Of a stretch of DNA of 9,929 nucleotides, positions 5,193-9,929 are shown piece by piece. A model generated the notes under the pieces. The model did not search any database. It was not told the origin of the DNA and saw only the letters and a program-made list of their open reading frames with translations. The first letter of the stretch is position 1, and each line of letters begins with the position of its first letter. Origin of the DNA: Prevotella sp. (GTDB taxonomy: Bacteria > Bacteroidota > Bacteroidia > Bacteroidales > Bacteroidaceae). The stretch spans positions 1-9,929 of the forward strand of contig JAEEZP010000228.1 of assembly GCA_016291915.1 (NCBI GenBank), read 5' to 3'. The position numbers and the translations under genes are program-made.

Positions 5193-6306
5193 AGATCTAA
5201 TTGACCGTATAAAGCTCCCTTTCCGAAAGGATAAGGAGCTTTATTTTTCTATTCAGCGTATTGTCGGGTTCTATCCTCATCATATCGATTATTTCAAGCA
5301 AGCCCTGATGCATAAGAGCATCGGTAAGCGCAATGCCAAGGGACGCCCCATCAACAACGAGCGGTTGGAGTTCCTGGGTGATGCGATATTGGGTGCTGTC
5401 GTCGGTGATATCGTCTTCCGTCATTTCGAGGGTAAGCGTGAGGGGTTCCTGACTAATACCCGCAGCAAGATCGTACAGCGTGAGACACTCAACCGTTTAG
5501 CTCGTGAGATGGGTGTCAACGACATGATTGTCAGCAGTGGCCACAGTTCTTCACACAACAGTTATGTGGGTGGTAATGCCTTCGAGGCCCTCATCGGTGC
5601 TATCTATCTCGATCGCGGTTACGATGCCTGCATGCGGTTTATGGAGAAACGTGTGCTCAACGAGCTCATCAATATCGACAAGGTGGCTTACAAAGAGGTG
5701 AACTTCAAGTCGAAGCTGATAGAGTGGAGTCAGAAGAACCGTGTGAAACTCGACTTTAAGCTTCTCGAGCAGACCAGTGATGAGAAGGGCAGTCCTGTCT
5801 TCACCTATCAGGTGGTGCTTGAGGGTATCGAGTGCGACAGCGGTACGGGATACAGCAAGAAGGAGAGCCAGCAGCAGGCTTCAAAGATGGCCCTACAACG
5901 GTTGCGTAAGAACCCGCAGTTTATCGATAGTGTCTTCGCGGCTAAAGCCAATAGGACGAAGATGGAGGAAGAACCCACGCATGGGGTTCCTGATACAGAA
6001 CAGAAAGAGGAATTCTTCATTAATGAAAAACAACCTCAAGAGAAACGTGAGGATACTCGTGAGGAACAACCCCAGGAGCAGCGTAGAAATAATCGTGAAG
6101 AACAAAAGCAGGAGCAGCGCGAGACGGTAAGTGAAAAACGATCGATGCGCGAGACTGCTCTAGAAGAGCAACCGGATCAACCGTCTGAGGAACCGGATGA
6201 GTTTGACCTGTCGGATATCTCTGCAGCACCGAAGGAACTCTCGCGTGAAGAGATCATCGCCGCTGCCGAAGAAGCTGCCTTCGCGGAAACAGAAGAGGCT
6301 GTTTAA
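5182..6306 (+). CDS. rnc: Ribonuclease III with long charged C-terminal tail
   Basis: A 374-residue endonuclease for double-stranded RNA (rRNA precursor processing, mRNA cleavage). The nuclease domain (about residues 20-170) has the signature NERLEFLGDAILG with catalytic Glu60, Glu63 and Asp67, and NAFEALIGAIYLDRGY with Glu135. Asn132 stands where E. coli has Asp114, a substitution I believe is common in this group. A double-stranded RNA-binding domain follows (about 175-245), ending in the GYSKKESQQQASKMALQ helix. The family is normally about 220-250 residues; here about 125 further residues follow, low in hydrophobics and rich in Glu, Gln and Arg, with three 12-residue repeats (284-319) and a final Ala/Glu-rich helix-like segment. 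The gene overlaps fabF by 11 bases. The reading frame is continuous, so the tail is part of the protein as encoded. Confidence 0.96.
   Translation: MLIRDLIDRIKLPFRKDKELYFSIQRIVGFYPHHIDYFKQALMHKSIGKRNAKGRPINNERLEFLGDAILGAVVGDIVFRHFEGKREGFLTNTRSKIVQRETLNRLAREMGVNDMIVSSGHSSSHNSYVGGNAFEALIGAIYLDRGYDACMRFMEKRVLNELINIDKVAYKEVNFKSKLIEWSQKNRVKLDFKLLEQTSDEKGSPVFTYQVVLEGIECDSGTGYSKKESQQQASKMALQRLRKNPQFIDSVFAAKANRTKMEEEPTHGVPDTEQKEEFFINEKQPQEKREDTREEQPQEQRRNNREEQKQEQRETVSEKRSMRETALEEQPDQPSEEPDEFDLSDISAAPKELSREEIIAAAEEAAFAETEEAV
6031..6138 (+). repeat. Three tandem 36-base units in the rnc tail
   Basis: Three in-frame units (6031-6066, 6067-6102, 6103-6138) encode QPQEKREDTREE, QPQEQRRNNREE and QKQEQRETVSEK. 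The common core is Q-x-Q-E-x-R. The units have diverged at DNA level, the third most, so the duplication is not recent. They lie in the predicted disordered tail of ribonuclease III (residues 284-319). Confidence 0.75.
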
Positions 6307-6326
6307 GTGAAGAGGTTAGAAACAAT

Positions 6327-6354
6327 TAACAATAACCAATTAACAATAACCAAT
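6327..6354 (+). repeat. Two exact 14-base tandem repeats after rnc
   Basis: TAACAATAACCAAT occurs twice head to tail (6327-6340, 6341-6354), preceded by a partial unit AACAAT. It starts the repeat cluster that fills the non-coding gap 6307-6722. Confidence 0.7.
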
Positions 6355-6356
6355 TA

Positions 6357-6427
6357 CGGGAGCAGCGAGCACAGAGCCATGCTTGCATGAGCTATGCCGA
6401 GTCGTGACGGTAATCGCCGAAGGCAAT
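6357..6427 (+). repeat. Interspersed repeat element, copy B
   Basis: The element begins CGGGAGCAGCGAGCACAGAG (6357-6376), continues through CATGCTTGCATGAGC and ends AATCGCCGAAGGCAAT (6412-6427). The last 16 bases are exactly inverted at 6604-6619, and the 48 or so bases before them align at similar spacing with the rest of the inverted copy (6620-6668). The end forms a small GCC-GAA-GGC hairpin. Confidence 0.6.
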
Positions 6428-6436
6428 AAACAACTG

Positions 6437-6456
6437 CCGGAGCAGCGAGCGCAGAG
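6437..6456 (+). repeat. Partial repeat element, copy D
   Basis: CCGGAGCAGCGAGCGCAGAG matches the head of copy B (6357-6376) at 18 of 20 positions. The similarity stops after it, so this is a truncated copy. Confidence 0.55.
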
Positions 6457-6476
6457 TGAATCTTGTTGAACTGTAG

Positions 6477-6525
6477 GGGCGTACTTTATGTGCGCCCGAC
6501 ATGCGGGTAGGGATGAATCCTACCC
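6477..6525 (+). repeat. Pair of GC-rich hairpins in the post-rnc gap
   Basis: First hairpin: GGGCGTAC (6477-6484) with GTGCGCCC (6490-6497), eight pairs including one G-U. Second: GGGTAGG (6505-6511) with CCTACCC (6519-6525), seven pairs around a 7-base loop, followed by CTTCAATTTTATAA. The paired layout resembles REP-type intergenic elements. The second hairpin with its T-containing tail is the best candidate for ending the acpP-fabF-rnc transcript, as nothing closer to the rnc stop looks like a terminator. Confidence 0.5.
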
Positions 6526-6545
6526 CTTCAATTTTATAACTAATA

Positions 6546-6606
6546 ACTCGTTTACTTGTCTACTCGTCAACTTGTCTACTCAATTCATAATTTCTAATTC
6601 ATAATT
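6546..6606 (+). repeat. 8-base tandem array and AT-rich direct repeats
   Basis: Five 8-base units run without a gap from 6546 to 6585: ACTCGTTT, ACTTGTCT, ACTCGTCA, ACTTGTCT, ACTCAATT, so the pattern alternates with a period of 16. The last unit merges into two direct copies of AATTCATAATT (6582-6592 and 6596-6606). No coding potential or known function is seen. Confidence 0.6.
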
Positions 6607-6664
6607 GCCTTCGGCGATTTTTCTATTGCTCAGCAGCATTCAAGCAAGCTTGGTTCTACATTCG
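6604..6664 (-). repeat. Interspersed repeat element, copy C (inverted)
   Basis: Read on the minus strand it begins CGAATGTAGAACCAAGCTTG, continues CTTGAATGCTGCTGAGC and ends AATCGCCGAAGGCAAT (6619-6604). It aligns along its length with copy A (1325-1382) and shares the exact 16-base end with copy B, in opposite orientation. Confidence 0.6.
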
Positions 6665-6722
6665 CTTAATCGAAAAATTCTTTAAAATTAGTGAATTGTT
6701 CATCTATTCAAAAGATTATCAG

Positions 6723-6730
6723 TATCTTTG
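6723..6730 (+). promoter_or_regulatory. Promoter -7 box for the GH3 operon
   Basis: TATCTTTG followed by CAC is a strong Bacteroidetes -7 element. No TTTG lies at the expected 19-21 base distance; the nearest is ATTG at 6695-6698, 24 bases away. The promoter may need an activator or rely on the extended -7 box. Transcription from about 6734-6738 gives a leader of around 100 bases. Confidence 0.6.
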
Positions 6731-6746
6731 CACGAATATTGTGTCT

Positions 6747-6819
6747 TGTGGTCAGGTACCCCATACAGCGACCGGAGTAACTCCGGAGTACACAGGGGAT
6801 GTATGTGCCTGTCCTCACA
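6747..6819 (+). promoter_or_regulatory. Structured 5' leader of the GH3 gene
   Basis: Nested pairings can be drawn from TGTG (6747-6750)/CACA (6816-6819), CAGG (6753-6756)/CCTG (6808-6811), CCCC (6759-6762)/GGGG (6795-6798) and a perfect CCGGAG-TAA-CTCCGG hairpin (6772-6786). In addition ATACA (6763-6767) is complementary to TGTAT (6800-6804), which would cross the CCCC/GGGG stem and so make a pseudoknot or an alternative fold. I do not recognise it as a known riboswitch class. Confidence 0.45.
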
Positions 6820-6843
6820 TCAAATAAAGAACAGAACAGATGA
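6799..6843 (+). CDS. Possible 14-codon leader peptide overlapping the GH3 start
   Basis: An ATG at 6799 opens a frame encoding MYVPVLTSNKEQNR that stops at TGA 6841-6843, sharing the ATGA with the GH3 start codon at 6840. Such overlaps allow translational coupling. The start lies in the paired region of the leader hairpin. It has no run of a single regulatory amino acid and no visible Shine-Dalgarno site, so it may be a chance ORF. Confidence 0.25.
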   Translation: MYVPVLTSNKEQNR

Positions 6844-8366
6844 GTCTTACGAGAATCGTACGAAATATCTTTATGCCACGGTGTAAAGAACTGGAGCGTT
6901 ACAACAATGAAGCTGAGGCTATTCAGCAACAGGCGTTGGAATATCTTTTGGAACATGCTAAGGAGACAGCCTACGGGCGTGATCATCACTTCTCCGACAT
7001 CCGTAACTACAGTGACTTTGCCAAATCACTTCCCGTCACTACCTACGAGGACCTGAAGGGTTATATCGACAGGATGCGTCACGGGGAGAAAGACGTGCTG
7101 TGGCAAGGACAGGTGAAATGGTATGCCAAATCCTCCGGTACCACCAACGATAAGAGTAAGTTCATCCCTGTCTCTGCCGACGGACTGAAGATGATGCACT
7201 ATAAAGGCGGTTTCGATACCGTGGCCTACTATCTCGAGAACAATCCCAAGAGCCGTCTCTTCGACGGCAGGGCACTGATCTTAGGCGGCAGTCATGCACC
7301 CAATTACAACCTCCCTCACTCATTGGTGGGCGATCTCAGTGCGATCCTCATCGAGAATATCAACCCGTTAGCCAACCTTGTGAGAGTGCCGAAGAAAGCC
7401 ACGGCGCTGTTGAGCGATTTCGAAGTGAAGCGCGACCGTATCGCCCGTGAGACGATGAATAAGAACGTCACCAACCTCAGTGGCGTGCCCTCATGGATGC
7501 TCTCCGTGCTGTCACGTGTCCTGGAGCTCTCCGGCAAGGACAATCTCTTAGAGGTATGGCCAAACCTGGAGGTGTTCTTCCATGGCGGTGTCGCCTTCAC
7601 CCCTTATCATAACCAGTATCACGAGCTGATACCGTCGGCAGCCATGCATTACATGGAGACATACAATGCCAGCGAGGGATTCTTCGGACTGCAGAACGAT
7701 CCTGCCGACCCATCGATGATGCTGATGATCGACTACGGGATATTCTATGAGTTCATCCCCTTGGAGGATATCTCCGACGGTGCCATCGCCGACCCTGAGC
7801 ATCCTCATATCGTTCCGCTCGAAGACGTGAAGATCGGCAAGAACTATGCCATGGTGATCTCCACCACCTGCGGCTTGTGGCGATATATGATCGGTGATAC
7901 CGTACGCTTCACTTCCAAGAACCCCTATAAGTTTGTGATCTCCGGCAGGACGAAACATTTCATCAATGCTTTCGGCGAGGAACTGATCGTGGACAATGCC
8001 GAGAAAGGACTGGAATATGCCTGTGAGCAGACCGGTGCGGAGGTGCTCGAATATACCGCGGCCCCGGTGTTCATGGACAACCATGCGAAATGCCGCCATC
8101 AGTGGTTGGTGGAGTTCTCCAAGGAACCCGCGAACCTTGAGGAGTTTGCGATGATCCTCGACCGTAAGCTGCAGGAGGAGAACAGTGATTATGAAGCGAA
8201 GCGCTATAAGGATATCACCTTGCAGCATTTAGAGATCATCAAAGCCCGTCCGAACCTGTTCAACGACTGGCTGAAGATGAAGGGTAAGCTGGGTGGACAA
8301 CATAAGATCCCGCGTCTGAGCAACTGTCGTGAGCATATCGAAGAGATGTTAAAACTGAATGTGTGA
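6840..8366 (+). CDS. GH3-family acyl-adenylate/amide synthetase-like protein
   Basis: A 508-residue cytoplasmic protein of the GH3 family (annotated in databases as GH3 auxin-responsive promoter family), part of the ANL adenylating superfamily. The plant members activate a carboxylic acid with ATP and join it to an amino acid; bacterial roles are largely unassigned. The three ATP-binding motifs are present: SSGTTNDKSKFIP (98-110), YNASEGFFG (275-283) and GLWRYMIGDTVRF (345-357). The C-terminal lid follows, with SGRTKHFINAFGEEL (368-382) and a final LGGQHKIPRL. Length is normal. It has no signal peptide. The start at 6840 is supported by the standard N-terminus and the promoter about 110 bases upstream. 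It is followed after one base by a lipoprotein gene. Substrate acid and acceptor cannot be deduced. Confidence 0.93.
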   Translation: MSLTRIVRNIFMPRCKELERYNNEAEAIQQQALEYLLEHAKETAYGRDHHFSDIRNYSDFAKSLPVTTYEDLKGYIDRMRHGEKDVLWQGQVKWYAKSSGTTNDKSKFIPVSADGLKMMHYKGGFDTVAYYLENNPKSRLFDGRALILGGSHAPNYNLPHSLVGDLSAILIENINPLANLVRVPKKATALLSDFEVKRDRIARETMNKNVTNLSGVPSWMLSVLSRVLELSGKDNLLEVWPNLEVFFHGGVAFTPYHNQYHELIPSAAMHYMETYNASEGFFGLQNDPADPSMMLMIDYGIFYEFIPLEDISDGAIADPEHPHIVPLEDVKIGKNYAMVISTTCGLWRYMIGDTVRFTSKNPYKFVISGRTKHFINAFGEELIVDNAEKGLEYACEQTGAEVLEYTAAPVFMDNHAKCRHQWLVEFSKEPANLEEFAMILDRKLQEENSDYEAKRYKDITLQHLEIIKARPNLFNDWLKMKGKLGGQHKIPRLSNCREHIEEMLKLNV

Positions 8367-8367
8367 T

Positions 8368-9929
8368 ATGAGAAGTAAGAAAGGATATAGGCTGTCGTGG
8401 TCTGCTGTCGTGAACAACGGTGGTACATACCTTCTGTGCCTCCTTCTGCTCCTCCTCTCCTCGTGTGCGAAGATGGGTCAGCCCGACGGTGGATGGTACG
8501 ATGAGACACCTCCCCGTGTGATCGGTGCTAACCCGCAGGATAAGGCTGTCAACGTGAAGGCGCATAAGATGAGCATCTACTTCAATGAGTATATCAAGAT
8601 CAACAATGCTACAGAGAATGTGGTGGTGTCACCGCCGCAGATAGAGATGCCGGAGATCAGCAGCGCCGGCACGAAGATTACCATTGAGTTGCTCGACTCC
8701 CTGAAGGAGAACACCACCTATACGATCGATTTCTCCGATGCGATCACCGACAACAATGAGGATAATCCCTTGGGAAACTTCACCTATAGTTTCTCTACCG
8801 GTGACCATATCGACACCCTCGAGGTGGGCGGTTATGTGCTGGGGGCAGAGGATCTCGAACCGGTGAAAGGCATCCTCGTGGGCTTATATAACAACCTCAC
8901 GGACACAATCTTCCGTAGTGAACCGATGCTGCGTGTGGGACGTACCGACGGCAACGGCCATTTCGTCATCAAAGGTGTGGCACCGGGCTCTTACCGTATC
9001 TATGCCCTGCAGGATATGGACGGTAACTATATCTACAACCAGAAGAGTGAGATGCTCGCGTTCAACCATGATATCATCGAACCCTCATGGAAGCCGGATA
9101 TCCGGCAGGATACCCTGTGGCGTGACTCCCTGCGCATCGACTCTATCATGCAGGTGCCCTACACCCATTTCCTGCCCGACGATGTGGTGCTCCGCGCCTT
9201 CTCAGTTGTGCAGACCGACCGTTTCTTCCTCAAGGCAGAACGGAAGACAGCAGAGAAATTCACCCTCTTCTACAGTTATGGCGATGCCGATCTGCCTGTG
9301 CTTCGCGGACTGAACTTCGAGGCCGACAGTGCCTTCGTGATCGAATCCTCTGAGAAGAGAGATACCATCACCTACTGGCTCAGAGACTCGTTGCTCATCA
9401 ACCAGGATACGCTGCGTATCGAACTGACACATCATGTCACCGACACGTTAGGCATCCTCCAGACAGCCACTGACACGCTCGATATACTGTCGAAAGAACC
9501 GTTTGAGAAACGACAGAAGCAACAGAAGAAAGAATACGATACGTGGAAGAAGAAACAAGATCGTTTGGAGAAAAAAGGTGAGCCCTTCGAGAAGGAGATG
9601 CCGCTGAAGATGCTCGAACCGAAATATGACGTGGCGTCACAGTTAGACCCTGATAAGAACCCACGCTTCACCATGCCGGCACCCGTGGCCCCGCTCGACA
9701 CGTCGATGATCCATCTGTATGTCAAGCGCGACACGTTATGGTACCAGGCGGCCTACGAGATCCGTGAGGTGGAGAACGTACCTCGGACCTATGAGTTGTT
9801 CGGGGAGTGGCGCCCCGACACGGAGTATAGCTTGGAGATCGACTCTGCCGCCTTCCGCGATATCTACGGTAAGGTGTCGAAACCGTATAAGACAGGTTTC
9901 AAGGTGCGCTCCAACGATGATTACAGCAC
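8368..9929 (+). CDS. Lipoprotein with Big_5 Ig-like domain (partial, runs off right edge)
   Basis: From the ATG at 8368 the frame is open for 520 codons to the window edge with no stop. The N-terminus MRSKKGYRL is basic. A Leu-rich core follows and ends in LLSSC, a lipobox with lipidated Cys33, so the protein should be anchored in the envelope. Residues about 47-146, starting TPPRVIGANPQDKAVNV and ending FTYSFSTGD, have the pattern of a bacterial Ig-like Big_5 domain. Residues about 153-227 (VGGYVLGAED to GVAPGSYRIYALQDMDGN) look like a carboxypeptidase-regulatory or SdrD-type beta-sandwich. A Lys/Gln/Glu-rich segment (about 376-411, KRQKQQKKEYDTWKKK) may be a coiled coil or linker. The start lies one base after the GH3 stop, so the two are co-transcribed and probably translationally coupled. 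Function is unknown. Confidence 0.88.
   Translation, partial: MRSKKGYRLSWSAVVNNGGTYLLCLLLLLLSSCAKMGQPDGGWYDETPPRVIGANPQDKAVNVKAHKMSIYFNEYIKINNATENVVVSPPQIEMPEISSAGTKITIELLDSLKENTTYTIDFSDAITDNNEDNPLGNFTYSFSTGDHIDTLEVGGYVLGAEDLEPVKGILVGLYNNLTDTIFRSEPMLRVGRTDGNGHFVIKGVAPGSYRIYALQDMDGNYIYNQKSEMLAFNHDIIEPSWKPDIRQDTLWRDSLRIDSIMQVPYTHFLPDDVVLRAFSVVQTDRFFLKAERKTAEKFTLFYSYGDADLPVLRGLNFEADSAFVIESSEKRDTITYWLRDSLLINQDTLRIELTHHVTDTLGILQTATDTLDILSKEPFEKRQKQQKKEYDTWKKKQDRLEKKGEPFEKEMPLKMLEPKYDVASQLDPDKNPRFTMPAPVAPLDTSMIHLYVKRDTLWYQAAYEIREVENVPRTYELFGEWRPDTEYSLEIDSAAFRDIYGKVSKPYKTGFKVRSNDDYS

Noticed and set aside
5575..5580. Asn132 of ribonuclease III at the position of E. coli Asp114, as a sign of lost activity
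   Set aside because: The other metal-binding residues are intact, and Asn at this position occurs in other active RNase III proteins such as one Drosha domain.
5182..6306. Possibility that rnc is two genes or a frameshift fusion
   Set aside because: The frame is continuous from nuclease domain to tail with no internal start, and the tail has no separate domain.
6546..6606. Short direct repeats as a CRISPR array
   Set aside because: The units are 8-11 bases with no unique spacers of regular length, and no cas genes are present.
7548..8228. 226-codon open frame on the minus strand
   Set aside because: It is fully antisense to the GH3 gene, whose protein is clearly real; the reverse translation shows no recognisable domain.
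8918..9313. 131-codon plus-strand frame with many Cys, Ser and Arg
   Set aside because: It is out of frame within the large lipoprotein gene, whose frame is open for 520 codons with a lipobox and domain patterns.

Overview
The window looks like chromosomal DNA from the Bacteroidales, most likely Prevotella or a close relative. The reasons are the Bacteroidetes-type promoters (TTTG, 20 bases, TAnnTTTG), the lack of clear Shine-Dalgarno sites, the acpP-fabF-rnc order, a DUF4254 gene next to a family-9 glycosyltransferase, lipoproteins with short lipoboxes, and intergenic repeats of a kind I associate with Prevotella. The genus is an inference from family resemblance, not from a search.

Layout. 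Bases 1-81 (minus) are the first 27 codons of a secreted protein of unknown function that runs off the left edge. It is divergent from a lipoprotein cysteine peptidase of the bleomycin hydrolase type (234-1274, plus). A bidirectional terminator-like inverted repeat at 1265-1305 and a repeat element follow. Next comes a minus-strand operon transcribed from about 3265 down to 1396: a DUF4254 protein, a heptosyltransferase-like glycosyltransferase and a 52-residue rubredoxin. A shared intergenic region (3239-3595) holds the promoters of this operon and of the divergent acpP-fabF-rnc cluster. That cluster (3596-6306) supplies acyl carrier protein, ketoacyl-ACP synthase II and ribonuclease III. A nested hairpin lies between acpP and fabF, and the ribonuclease III carries a long charged tail with 12-residue repeats.

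The 533-base gap at 6307-6839 contains no ordinary gene. It holds a cluster of short repeats (14-base tandem, 8-base tandem, two GC-rich hairpins, and inverted copies of an element also present at 1325-1382). It ends with a strong promoter -7 box and a structured leader of about 100 bases, which includes a possible 14-codon leader peptide overlapping the next start. The leader precedes a two-gene unit: a GH3-family adenylating enzyme (6840-8366) and, one base later, a large lipoprotein with a Big_5 Ig-like domain (8368 onward, cut by the right edge).

Most of the genes are housekeeping or envelope functions. I see no defence system, mobile element with a transposase, CRISPR array, tRNA or rRNA. 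The least explained material is the GH3 leader and its partner lipoprotein, the interspersed repeat family, the acpP-fabF hairpin and the ribonuclease III tail.
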